Part shown: positions 1-7,929 of the stretch, one piece after another
Layout: each line of letters begins with the position of its first letter
Position numbering within the stretch: the stretch's first letter is position 1
Origin: a bacterium
Lineage (GTDB): Bacteria; Bacillota; Clostridia; Lachnospirales; Lachnospiraceae
NCBI GenBank assembly: GCA_030539165.1
Contig: JAUNSO010000017.1
Coordinates: 1-58,169 of the forward strand
Direction of reading: 5' to 3'
DNA: 58,169 nt
Program-made: the position numbers and the translations under genes
Notes under the pieces: generated by a model
The model's database searches: none
What the model was told of the DNA's origin: nothing
The model's input: the letters and a program-made list of their open reading frames with translations, nothing else

Positions 1-118
1 TTTTACACTTCACGGTAAGCTCTTTTTAACATTGCCCGGTAATGAGTTTTTAACACTACCTGGTAAGCACTTTTTTACATCATACGGTAAACACTTTTTA
101 ACATCTGCATGTGGTGAG
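1..118 (+). repeat. Tandem 24-bp terminal repeats of the IS21 element
   Basis: About five units repeat with a period of exactly 24 bp. The T-run that opens each unit starts at 23, 47, 71 and 95, with a first unit cut by the window edge. Each unit reads T-run, AACA, a variable 5-6 bases, GGTAA, then GAG or CAC. IS21 elements carry such repeats at both ends as transposase-binding sites. The unit length and the absence of spacers exclude a CRISPR. Confidence 0.8.
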
Positions 119-194
119 TAAATCGAAAGGAGATGTCAGCATTTGGATTCCGGAGTATACTTTTTTCATTAAGTATACGAAGGGAGAACCACCA

Positions 195-1776
195 ATGCTG
201 GACAAACCACAAATGCAGGAAATACAGGATCTAAAACTCAGAGGCTATACCAAAACTGAAATCTACCATTACTATGAAGAGCAGGGTGTCAAGCCCCCCA
301 ACCAGACAAACCATTGCAAAGTACTACGACATGGATGTCATCCCGGATGATCCAGGAGAAAAGCTTTCCAAGGATAAGGCTTTTGATGTATCGCCCTTCA
401 GGGAAGCAATTATTACAATACTGGAAGCCAACAGCAGAAATGAATTCTGTATGTCTTCCGTTTATGACCTGCTTGAGGAGAAGTTCATAGAGAATGGCTC
501 CTATGAAGAGCTTCCCGGGAATGAGCAGACCTTACGTAATTACATCCATTATCTTGAAGAATCCGGTCAGGTCAATCTTGATGAAGAACACCGCCGCGTG
601 TATGATCATGTGTTTGATACGCCGCCCGGTGAACAGATGCTGATAGACTTTGGTGAGTATGCACTCACTAAGAAAGCTTCTGTCTTCTTCATCTGCCTCC
701 TGCTGAGGTACAGCAGACTCTTATGTGTATATGCGCAGGATCATAAATACAATGCCATTGAAGCCTGTCAGGCGATCTACAGATGTTTCTGCCGTATAGG
801 TGGCAGACCCTCCGTACTGGTAATCGATCAGGATGCTGTGTTCGTAACAAGTGAGACCTATGGTGAAGTCATCAAGACGAGAGTCTTCGAAGACTTCTGT
901 ACGGAACAGGATCTGAGGCTCTGGGTTTGTAACAAAGCAGATCCGGAAAGCAAAGGACCGATTGAGAATGCAGTCGGCTTTGTAAAGAAGAACTTCTTCA
1001 GTGCAAGGAACATTACCTGTATTGATGATGTATGGCGTTCCCTGCCGGGCTGGCTCGGACGTAAGAACAAACGTCTTCACCGTGCAACACTCAGGATACC
1101 GCTTGTTATGTACCGTGATGTGGAAAAAGAAGCGCTCAGTCCTATGCTTCCATCCGTATATGAAACATCACCCAACAGTTTTAATACAACAGAGCTTACC
1201 GGTACTTCCTATGTCCTGTATCATTCCTGTCGTTATTCCGTACCGAGACAGTATGCATACAGCAGGTTAAAATATAAGATCGTTTCCGGAAGGATCCATA
1301 TCTATGACGAAGATCTGAACTACATCTGTTCCCATCTGATCAGTGAACGCAGGGGAAGCTATAACCAGCTCCCCGAACATCGGAGACAGGAAGGCGGAGA
1401 CTGGATTGAGATCATGGAGCGCCTTCGCGATAAATGGAACTGCTACGATTTCCAGCATTTCATCAATGGCGTTAAGAAAGAGAACCCAAGGCATATCAGC
1501 AAACAGCTTGGAGCCATTGAACAGTTTTTGAATGCTGAAAAGCCGGAACGTGAGCTTGTTGCACAGGTGCTAAAAATCTGCTGCGAGAATTACAGGTATC
1601 AGTTTTCACAGTTCAAGGTTGTCTATTCTTATACAAAAGCAGGAAGAAGTCTTAGTGAGACTGAAGGTTTCAAGGTTGTCATGAAGTCGGACTCCGTCGA
1701 ATACAAAGGACTTGATATCTACACAAGGGCCTTTCAGGAACGCCTTGTATGTTCCGGTGAGGAGGCTGCCTTATGA
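195..1776 (+). pseudogene. istA: IS21 transposase IstA, broken by a single-base frameshift
   Basis: IstA is the DDE transposase of IS21. The N-terminus (start ATG 195, ribosome site GAAGGGAG just upstream) reads about 35 residues, including the helix-turn-helix start LKLRGYTKTEIYHYY. It then runs out of frame at a run of six C (294-299). The rest, from about 297 to 1776, is in the next frame and contains the integrase core: the acidic segments DFGEYALT and VLVIDQDAVF, followed by the ESKGPIEN region. Removing one C restores a continuous protein of about 527 residues. A sequencing error in the homopolymer or a slippage site are alternatives. The 3' end overlaps istB by 4 bases. Confidence 0.85.
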
Positions 1777-2525
1777 ACCGTGAGATTATGAGAAATACAG
1801 GTACAGCCCGTATTCCCACTGAACGTCTTGTATCACTGTTGCAGACCTTTACGCTTAAGCATGCGGCTAAAATACTTCCGGATCTGTTGGAGACAGCAGA
1901 TCTGGAGAATGCTTCCCATAAAGAATTCCTCCTTTCTATCCTTGAGACTGAAGTCATCGGAAGGAATGAACGCCGCCGGAAAAGGAACTATTCCGCAGCC
2001 CACTTTCCGCCCTGCTTAAAGCCTCTGGAAGAATTCAGCCCTGACGAGCTTGATTCAGGAATCACACAGGCACAGCTTGATAAGCTGAAGGAACTGACAT
2101 GGCTGGATAACGGCGGAAATCTTGTGTTTGCCGGTCCACCGGGACTGGGGAAGACACATGTTGCAGTCGGACTTGGACTTCATGCCATCAATAGCGGATA
2201 TACCGTCTGCTTTGAGAAGATGGTGAATCTGGTAAGGATCCTTGATACTGCAGAAACGGAACGGTCTGCAGGTTTCCGCTTAAAGAATCTGAAGAAGGCA
2301 CAGCTCATCATCATTGATGAAATCGGTTATACACCTATCACAAGGAGTCAGGCAAACCGGTTCTTTACCTTCATCAGTGATACTTATGAGTCCTCATCCA
2401 TTATCTTTACAACGAACAAGGAGAGCATGGACTGGGCAGAAATGATGGGCGATCCGGTTCTCACAACAGCCTTACTTGACAGAATACTTCAAAGTGCTTA
2501 CCATACGATGTTAAATTTTGCTTGA
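1773..2525 (+). CDS. istB: IS21 helper ATPase IstB
   Basis: IstB is the AAA+ DnaA-like ATPase that helps IstA choose its target. The 250-residue protein has a Walker A motif (AGPPGLGKTH, about residues 119-128) and a Walker B motif (LIIIDEIGY). Its length is normal for the family. The start ATG overlaps the istA stop by 4 bases, so it is translationally coupled. The reading frame is intact although istA is broken. The last bases of the gene contain one inverted copy of the terminal repeat, so the coding end and the IS right end overlap. Confidence 0.93.
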   Translation: MNREIMRNTGTARIPTERLVSLLQTFTLKHAAKILPDLLETADLENASHKEFLLSILETEVIGRNERRRKRNYSAAHFPPCLKPLEEFSPDELDSGITQAQLDKLKELTWLDNGGNLVFAGPPGLGKTHVAVGLGLHAINSGYTVCFEKMVNLVRILDTAETERSAGFRLKNLKKAQLIIIDEIGYTPITRSQANRFFTFISDTYESSSIIFTTNKESMDWAEMMGDPVLTTALLDRILQSAYHTMLNFA

Positions 2526-2600
2526 CATTTGCAGTCAGTACCGTGTTAATTAGTTACATCCATGAGATAATCATTCCATATCGTTAAGGAGGATTATCTA

Positions 2601-2711
2601 ATGGACAAGATTACTCATAAAATGAGAAGAGCCAATTGGACTCAGCTCATTCAAGACTGCCTTTCAAGTGGTTTATCTAAAGAGATGGTGTCGAATATTC
2701 GATTAGAATGA
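2601..2711 (+). pseudogene. Remnant of IS66 accessory gene tnpA (orf1)
   Basis: A good ribosome site (AAGGAGG, 2587-2593) precedes an ATG that opens 36 codons beginning MDKITHKMRRANWTQLIQ. This is the characteristic start of the IS66 TnpA/Orf1 accessory protein. The similarity stops after about 29 residues (SSGLSKE), where the sequence joins an unrelated fragment, and the frame ends at 2709-2711. No other IS66 genes remain. This is a scar next to the IS21 element. Confidence 0.7.
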
Positions 2712-2945
2712 AAGCAAAATGCCATGAGAACAATCCACATGTTCATGTGAATTATTCTGGGGGATTCTATATGGACATGCTTAGAAATAAAAGAAAATAA
2801 AGAGAAAACTGAAAAGCAGACAGAAGCAAGAAAAATCACAGATTGGATAAAGGATCATAAGGATTATTTATTAAATCAGCGGGGTAATTTACAAGATGGA
2901 AAAGCAATTATTCTTTTAGAAAAATGGGAGGAAGATGATAAGTAA
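2681..2945 (+). pseudogene. Decayed DUF4160-like gene fragment
   Basis: The frame opening at 2681, just after a stop, reads DGVEYSIRMKAKCHENNPHV, then HVNYSG. The N-P-H-V-H-V core is typical of the small DUF4160 proteins. That frame stops at 2798-2800. A second frame continues to 2945 with a tail (ITDWIKDHKDYLLNQRGNL) that fits the usual DUF4160 C-terminus, so a frameshift lies between about 2760 and 2800. There is no start codon with a ribosome site. The fragment directly abuts the IS66 remnant. Family assignment is by eye. Confidence 0.5.
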
Positions 2946-3046
2946 ATGGACTTATTTGGAGATTGCTAAAATGAATTTTGAAGGTAGGCATTGAATAACA
3001 GGGTGAGAATATAGAGGCGTAAATACTCGTATTTACAGACTTTTCT

Positions 3047-3925
3047 TCACACTCTTTTATTAAATGTATCATTTAATTTTGATATATTTAGCGCAATATA
3101 CTTTTTTAATAAATTAGTATCATTAGTACATGCCTTTAACAAGGTCTTTTCCTGTGGATGTTTATTCCAAATACAGCACTTTAAATTAAGCAAAGATTCA
3201 ATAATTAAATCTAAATCATCTAGCGTCTTTTGGTACATAAGTAATGTTTCCATTAATGAAAGAAAACCTACGCAATTTAGAAAATCAATATAATTTGATC
3301 TATCTCCCAACTCAACAATTTTCTTTTCAATCATCTCATCTTTAGCCAATGTGAGATAAAAAATGGCTTGTGCTATATATAGACAGCATTCCAGTCTCAA
3401 CGCATAAATCTCCTTATCAAAAAAATCCATTTCATTTACGGATGTGTGGTCTTCTGCTTCCTTTTTAACTTTAGAATTCATCTCATCAAAATTTCCTTTT
3501 GCTTTTTTTATAAAACTTACTCCCGTGATAATATTATTTAAAATTACTTTATGAAAATATTCGGCTGTACCTTCTCGGATTATGTTATTCTTCTTATTAT
3601 CAGCATTCCTTCTGCTCCAATTTAATAATTTTATAAGAATAAATGATAATAATGCAAAAATGAAAAGTGCAATAATTATTTCCAATAGGTATAAAGCTAT
3701 ATCTGAAATATTAATACTAAAATAAAGAAGAAAAGATTTAATTAAGGATGAAAGGAATTCGTTTTGACACACTAAACTTGTTCCAATCCCACTAAATATT
3801 ACAGCTATTATTTTATAAATTAGTGATACAACACTAGTTTCTGCATCTTTACGTAGTCTCCTGATCTCTTCTTCAATAGGAAATAAGGATGTTTCTGAGT
3901 TCTTTCTTAATTTATATGATTGCAT
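3047..3925 (-). CDS. Unrecognised two-TM membrane protein
   Basis: I do not recognise this 292-residue protein. It has a short charged N-terminus (about 1-35), two strongly hydrophobic segments (about 36-60 and 80-105), and a long soluble C-terminal part rich in Leu, Lys and Glu that is probably helical and cytoplasmic. The start is supported by AAAGGATTAGG upstream of the ATG at 3925. It is the last gene of a three-gene leftward cluster, 31 bases after its neighbour. Base composition is clearly more AT-rich than the core genes, which fits acquired DNA. The cluster's promoter shares an upstream element with agrDB. Confidence 0.7.
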   Translation of the reverse strand: MQSYKLRKNSETSLFPIEEEIRRLRKDAETSVVSLIYKIIAVIFSGIGTSLVCQNEFLSSLIKSFLLYFSINISDIALYLLEIIIALFIFALLSFILIKLLNWSRRNADNKKNNIIREGTAEYFHKVILNNIITGVSFIKKAKGNFDEMNSKVKKEAEDHTSVNEMDFFDKEIYALRLECCLYIAQAIFYLTLAKDEMIEKKIVELGDRSNYIDFLNCVGFLSLMETLLMYQKTLDDLDLIIESLLNLKCCIWNKHPQEKTLLKACTNDTNLLKKYIALNISKLNDTFNKRV

Positions 3926-3956
3926 ACCTAATCCTTTCTATCTATATAAACCTTAA

Positions 3957-4553
3957 TTAATAAACGATATTATTGGATTTACATATTTGAATGATTTCAA
4001 GTATATTGCTTGAATTTTCGATATTCATTAAAATGTTTTTAATATTATTTGCACTTCTAAGACTACCGGTACTGCGATGATGTAGAAACATATATTGAAA
4101 TCCTAATAAATGCTTTGAACAGAGTGCTTTCGATATGTTTAAATTCATTACATGCAAACACTCGTAGCAATTAACACTCATTATTTTTTTGACGTTCTTC
4201 TCTAATGCATCTATTTTGTTACATTCATTAAGTATATATTCGAAATACAGATATATCCAATCATAAGACACAATAGGTTTGTTTTTATTCGTAATAAGCA
4301 GTTTTCTCATCTTATTTCCACTTATTCCGCGAATATAGCTAAGGTGAGCTTTTGCGTCAGCGTTTGCACAATTAATAAAGCTTTTGCTCATATATTGATT
4401 GCGAACCTCAAAAAAAACGTCAAAGGAATCTCTGCATCCTGTCCTAATATATAAAAGGTACGCGCCATAAAGCTTCACAATCTCATACAGATTGTTCTGT
4501 TCATGAGCGTTGGTCATATCTCGCTCTCCTCTATTACTTTTATATTTGGCCAT
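3957..4553 (-). CDS. Unrecognised protein, second gene of the leftward cluster
   Basis: The frame is open from 4628, but the ATG at 4553 is preferred because GGGGGA lies 7 bases upstream. This gives 198 residues beginning MAKYKSNRGERDM. I see no known motif. The protein is mostly helical-looking, with several cysteines (TGCRDS, NCYECLHV, SKALCSK) and no membrane segment. It lies 83 bases after the first gene of the cluster and 31 bases before the membrane protein, so it is probably co-transcribed with both. AT-rich codon use matches those neighbours. Confidence 0.65.
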   Translation of the reverse strand: MAKYKSNRGERDMTNAHEQNNLYEIVKLYGAYLLYIRTGCRDSFDVFFEVRNQYMSKSFINCANADAKAHLSYIRGISGNKMRKLLITNKNKPIVSYDWIYLYFEYILNECNKIDALEKNVKKIMSVNCYECLHVMNLNISKALCSKHLLGFQYMFLHHRSTGSLRSANNIKNILMNIENSSNILEIIQICKSNNIVY

Positions 4554-4635
4554 AAATATCCCCCATTCTCTTACGTTATATAATGTATATTTAAAAATAT
4601 TAGTTCGATAAAAAATACACTTAATCAATGATATT

Positions 4636-4947
4636 TCAAGAAATGCTTATTGAAGCAGTTTCAACTAGATAATTAATTTGCTGTTTTAGTTCCTCAAGTT
4701 CTTTTTGTAGATTATTCAATTCATTTAATGTTCCCCTAAAAATATAATTACCGGATGTAAGTATTACCTCTAACTGATATAATACACTCTCGATATAGCT
4801 ATTCGTATATTCGTCTATACCAACTCCCTCTTCATTGTATGAGTATACAGAAAAACAAGCGCCTAAATATAAATTCATCCCATACTTCTTAACTGATTCC
4901 GTGAATAATTTTTCTTTATCGAATCGCGTTTTTGCTCCATTTCTCAA
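4636..4947 (-). CDS. Unrecognised small protein, first gene of the leftward cluster; start or frame uncertain
   Basis: The open frame starts at a TTG (4947) with no clear ribosome site and encodes 103 residues. The last third is a likely coiled coil (ELNNLQKELEELKQQINYL). In another frame, just upstream, an ATG at about 4964 opens 20 codons (MYFQTNQTETVEKWSKNA) and then stops at a TAA a few bases into this frame. The two pieces would join smoothly by one shift near 4920-4930. The gene may therefore be frameshifted, or the true start may be internal. Function unknown. Confidence 0.5.
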   Translation of the reverse strand: MRNGAKTRFDKEKLFTESVKKYGMNLYLGACFSVYSYNEEGVGIDEYTNSYIESVLYQLEVILTSGNYIFRGTLNELNNLQKELEELKQQINYLVETASISIS

Positions 4948-4986
4948 CTGTTTCAGTCTGATTTGTCTGAAAATACATTTTATATA

Positions 4987-5057
4987 ATTCTATTAAATCA
5001 AGTTAGTATTTACAACCACCTATGTTAAATTGACACGATTCTTGTCACATTTAGCAC
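4987..5057 (-). promoter_or_regulatory. Promoter of the leftward unknown operon with a shared upstream element
   Basis: Reading the minus strand there is a -35 TTGTAA (5015-5010), a 17-base spacer and a -10 TAGAAT (4992-4987). Fifteen bases upstream of the -35 begins a 31-bp element (5057-5027) whose core is an imperfect palindrome, TGACAAGAATCGTGTCA. A copy with 27 of 31 identical positions lies at 7627-7657, upstream of agrD, in the same orientation relative to its promoter. In both cases the -10 box starts exactly 38 bases after the palindrome. A common DNA-binding regulator is inferred. Confidence 0.55.
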
Positions 5058-5490
5058 TGAATCACGTCTGAAAAAGTCAATACTGAATCTTGAGATATTA
5101 GATCAATAAGTTTAATACTACATTTCAACACAGATTTTATATACTTTGCATATTATTTTAAAAGCTATTCATGATTGGGGATATCGAAATATCAAGGCTA
5201 TAATAAACCATCAGAAACTGCTAATGAGCTGATGATTTTACAAGGGAGCGGTACTTGCTTCTGATGCGGTGATTTAATTCGGTCAGATTTGATGATTACC
5301 ATTACAAAACGAGTCATGATAGACTGGTATTCAATATAGAAAGTTGAACTATTTAATTGTCGAGTATTACAATTAATATTTGTATGATGACTTTTCACTT
5401 TACAATTTTATTGTAAAACCCAATAACTTAAGACTTTTGTCCTAAAATGTGATATTGTAATTCTGTAAAAATATGCTGTGGAGGCGCAGT
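5058..5490. other. Intergenic region upstream of the agr response regulator
   Basis: About 430 bases without a convincing gene. A minus-strand frame at 5198-5398 has no ribosome site and is not believed. A perfect inverted repeat with 8-bp arms (TTTACAAT and ATTGTAAA, 5399-5417, 3-base loop) lies about 75 bases before the response-regulator start. Similar arms recur at 18984-19008. The short plus-strand reading HDWGYRNIKAIINHQK at about 5170-5217 may be a remnant of a lost gene, but it is too short to name. Confidence 0.4.
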
Positions 5491-6180
5491 ATGTACAGGA
5501 TTGCGGTATGTGATGATGAACTGGAGTATGCGCAGTATTTGGAGAGGCTGATCAGAGAAAGAGTCAGGGATAGTTATGAGATTTCCGTGGAACTGTTTCA
5601 GTCGGGAAATGAGCTGATTCAGGCGATGGAGACGCATAACAATATTGAATTGGTCATTTTGGATATGATGATGGGCGGGCTGGATGGCTATGATACGGCG
5701 CTGCGTCTTAGGAAGATTAATGATAGATTTGTTCTTGCATTTTGTACGGGCATTACGCCGCCGGAGGCGCGTTTTTATGATTTGAAAGTATTACGTTATA
5801 TCATGAAGAATGAGGCGGAGACGGAGATTGCCGGAAAGATAGATGCTTTGCTGAAGGCAATGCGGGAAAATAGAGCTAAACGGTGTCTGACGCTGCACGG
5901 AGCGGGAAAAGGCAGCTTGCAGAATTTTGATGTGGATGATATTGTATATATTGAATACTATCGAAGAAAAACATGGGTATATGTGACGGAAAGCTCAGCA
6001 GCTAAATATGGAGGTAGTCCGGTTGAGGTGAGAGATGCGCTGGAGGATATCTGTATATTGACGCAGAAATATGAGTTTGGTCAGCCTCAGAGGAGTTATT
6101 TAATTAATTTTACCAACATGCTGAGAGTCTGGAGAAAGAGAGTATATCTGCTGTTGAACAAGGATTTTGCGATTTGCTAA
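5491..6180 (+). CDS. agrA: AgrA-type response regulator, LytTR family, C-terminus frameshifted
   Basis: Receiver domain (about 1-120) with the acidic pair D8-D9 and phosphoacceptor D58 (LVILDMMMGG), then a LytTR DNA-binding domain (about 135-229). ATG 5491 is preferred over 5473 because GTGGAGG lies 7 bases upstream. The frame ends at NKDFAIC with a stop at 6178-6180. One extra T near 6173-6175 accounts for this: without it the protein continues AKKYKQQFDQDMKEYYMGR, a normal LytTR end, and stops at 6233-6235, just before the kinase start at 6240. The last 19 or so residues are therefore lost or altered. Most of the DNA-binding domain is intact, so activity is possible. Confidence 0.88.
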   Translation: MYRIAVCDDELEYAQYLERLIRERVRDSYEISVELFQSGNELIQAMETHNNIELVILDMMMGGLDGYDTALRLRKINDRFVLAFCTGITPPEARFYDLKVLRYIMKNEAETEIAGKIDALLKAMRENRAKRCLTLHGAGKGSLQNFDVDDIVYIEYYRRKTWVYVTESSAAKYGGSPVEVRDALEDICILTQKYEFGQPQRSYLINFTNMLRVWRKRVYLLLNKDFAIC

Positions 6181-6239
6181 GAAGTATAAGCAGCAGTTTG
6201 ATCAGGACATGAAAGAATACTATATGGGAAGATGATGTG

Positions 6240-7535
6240 ATGGAGTACATCGAAATCGTATCGAATTTATTGGTCTGCCTGTTTGAAGCATACATATATT
6301 TCAGCTTCTTTCTTGGTATTTTCCAATTCAGAAGTGCTAAGAGGAGTCAGCATGTGATAGCTATGCTGATTTTTGTGTTGTCAGTTTGTACGGTCAACTG
6401 TATGAACAATACTTTATTGAATATCTGCATTGTGCCGTTGCTGTACTTTGGTGTCAACTGTCTGTTGTTTAAAGGGGAAACCAGAAAGCGTGTATTATAT
6501 GTCTTTTTGTTCTATTTAATTCTGATCGGAATTGAACTGGTCTTTGAGATTATTGTCAGCGTTGTCTGCGTGGATCAGCACCTTGCTATTGCGGAAAATC
6601 CGTATAACTGGATATTTATCATTATGATAGAAAAGACGGTTACATTGATTGTATTCCGGCTAATCAAGCAGTCCCTGGACGGGGCGGATCATTACATAGA
6701 CCGGAGACTGTATAAATGGATCTATGTACTGCCGGTGGCAAGTATAACGCTGTTTATCGGGTTTGTGTATTCTGATATTGATATGGGCGTTCTGAGTGTT
6801 CAGAAGATTGTGTTGTCACTGGGCTGTTTTTTGCTGCTGTTTTCTAATGCGTTGGTCTTTTATTTGTTTGAGCGAATGTCCAAATTTATGTATCAGGCAT
6901 CGCGGGCGGAGATAAATGAGACTGAAAGCAAGCATTATGAGAGGCTGGAGGAGGTTAACCGGGAGCATAGGCACCTGATCCACGATCTGCAGCATTACTT
7001 CCGGGCGATCAGCAGTCTGTCATTACAGGGTAAGAATAGTGAAATCAATGATGTACTGAAGGAAATTCAATGTACTGTTACGGATATTCAATCCAAGGTA
7101 TACAGTCATTATCCGGTGCTGAATGCAATATTATGTGAGAAGGAAAGTCAGGCACGGGAACTGAAGATCAGGTATACGGCCAAGGTAGAGCCGGTGGTGG
7201 ATATGTCATTTCTGTCAAAAACGGATCTGATCACAATATTAAGCAATTTGCTGGGAAATGCAATCGAGGCGGCAGCGGAGTGTGACGGAAACGGATACGT
7301 GGACACGAGGATAGAGTCCTCCAGAGAGCAGTTTTGCAATATCGTCATATCAAACAGTGTCAAGGCAATGCCGGTAAAACGGGAAGGAAGGTTTGTGACA
7401 AAAAAGGCTGATAAATCAAAGCATGGAATAGGGCTTCGGAATGTGGAGGAAATCGTCCTGAAGAATAATGGAGTGATGGATATTCGTGCTGACAACAGAA
7501 TATTTGAGGTGGCGATAGCATTTAAGGTTCGGTAA
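6240..7535 (+). CDS. agrC: AgrC-type sensor histidine kinase (HPK10, GHKL ATPase)
   Basis: The N-terminal half (about 1-215) has six or so hydrophobic segments typical of peptide-pheromone receptors. A coiled linker leads to the H box EHRHLIHDLQHYF with the phosphorylated His near residue 248. The ATPase follows, with an N box (NLLGNAIEAA, about 336-345) and a G box (KHGIGLRNVEEI). Length (about 431) is normal for AgrC. The start overlaps the restored response-regulator stop region (GTG 6237 or ATG 6240), so the two were a coupled pair. It should sense the cyclic peptide made from the AgrD at 7754. A terminator follows at 7574. Confidence 0.93.
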   Translation: MEYIEIVSNLLVCLFEAYIYFSFFLGIFQFRSAKRSQHVIAMLIFVLSVCTVNCMNNTLLNICIVPLLYFGVNCLLFKGETRKRVLYVFLFYLILIGIELVFEIIVSVVCVDQHLAIAENPYNWIFIIMIEKTVTLIVFRLIKQSLDGADHYIDRRLYKWIYVLPVASITLFIGFVYSDIDMGVLSVQKIVLSLGCFLLLFSNALVFYLFERMSKFMYQASRAEINETESKHYERLEEVNREHRHLIHDLQHYFRAISSLSLQGKNSEINDVLKEIQCTVTDIQSKVYSHYPVLNAILCEKESQARELKIRYTAKVEPVVDMSFLSKTDLITILSNLLGNAIEAAAECDGNGYVDTRIESSREQFCNIVISNSVKAMPVKREGRFVTKKADKSKHGIGLRNVEEIVLKNNGVMDIRADNRIFEVAIAFKVR

Positions 7536-7573
7536 GTGGTGATGGTGCAAATATATGTTGATTCGAAATATAG

Positions 7574-7600
7574 TCACGGGGCTTTTGGCTCCGTGATTTT
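7574..7600 (+). terminator. Rho-independent terminator after agrC
   Basis: The arms TCACGG and CCGTGA, extended by GC pairs around a TTTTG loop, form a stable hairpin followed by TTTTATT. It separates agrAC from agrDB, so the two halves of the locus are different transcripts. Confidence 0.8.
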
Positions 7601-7626
7601 ATTATGCCTGCTTTTGAGCAGAGGAG

Positions 7627-7697
7627 GTGCAAAAAGTGACAAGAATCGAGTCATTTTGTATATCGTGTTGAAAATGAGATTTTAAATATAATAGACT
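7627..7697 (+). promoter_or_regulatory. agrDB promoter with 31-bp upstream element
   Basis: The element at 7627-7657 has the core TGACAAGAATCGAGTCA. It is followed by TTGAAA (7668-7673) and, after 18 bases, TAGACT (7692-7697). The perfect TATAAT at 7687-7692 is an alternative -10, but then the -35 is poor. The element matches 27 of 31 positions of the one upstream of the leftward operon (5027-5057), with identical spacing to the -10. It is a candidate binding site for the LytTR regulator or another activator. Confidence 0.5.
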
Positions 7698-7753
7698 ATA
7701 CCTATTCACAACTAATCAATTTATATTTCACAGGAGAGAGGAAGGTACTTGTC

Positions 7754-7918
7754 ATGAGCTTTGAAAGAATCAGAAATTTTTGTAGGAAAAATGTTGGTGT
7801 TGTAATGCTGAATGCTGTAGCAATAGCAGTTGCTGTTCAGACGGTGAACAGTGCTTGCGGCTGGCTTCACCATCAGCCTCAAGTGCCGGATGAAATGAAG
7901 AAATTCAGAAAGTTCTGA
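7754..7918 (+). CDS. agrD: AgrD-like cyclic autoinducer peptide precursor
   Basis: A 54-residue peptide preceded by GGAGAGAGGAAGG. The N-terminus is an amphipathic leader (FERIRNFCRKN), followed by a hydrophobic stretch (VGVVMLNAVAIAVAVQ). The pheromone core is NSACGWLHHQ with Cys35, and the tail is charged and proline-containing (PDEMKKFRKF). This is the standard architecture of cyclic-lactone autoinducer precursors in Clostridia. A thiolactone ring from Cys35, perhaps CGWLH, is inferred; the exact cleavage sites are unknown. The next gene is the AgrB protease, 11 bases downstream. Too short for ordinary gene finders. Confidence 0.9.
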   Translation: MSFERIRNFCRKNVGVVMLNAVAIAVAVQTVNSACGWLHHQPQVPDEMKKFRKF

Positions 7919-7929
7919 AACTATGCAAT

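Larger units (their letters stand above)
1..2550 (+). mobile_element. IS21-family insertion sequence, left end cut by the window edge
   Basis: The element carries istA and istB in the usual overlapping order. Its left flank holds tandem 24-bp repeats and its right flank holds matching inverted copies. One copy, on the minus strand at about 2495-2518, overlaps the 3' end of istB, and a weaker one lies at about 2530-2550. Multiple terminal repeats that bind IstA are typical of IS21. The outer left tip lies before base 1 and the right tip is estimated near 2550, so target duplications cannot be read. istA carries a frameshift, so this copy is probably not autonomous. Confidence 0.85.

Noticed and set aside
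1..118. CRISPR array
   Set aside because: The 24-bp units are head-to-tail without spacers and sit at an IS21 end.
294..299. Programmed frameshift in istA
   Set aside because: A +1 shift would be needed at a C-run without a typical stimulatory signal, and IS21 IstA is normally a single frame; mutation or sequencing error is more likely.
5198..5398. Minus-strand open frame between the unknown operon and agrA
   Set aside because: No ribosome site, odd composition, and no recognisable motif; probably chance in AT-rich intergenic DNA.
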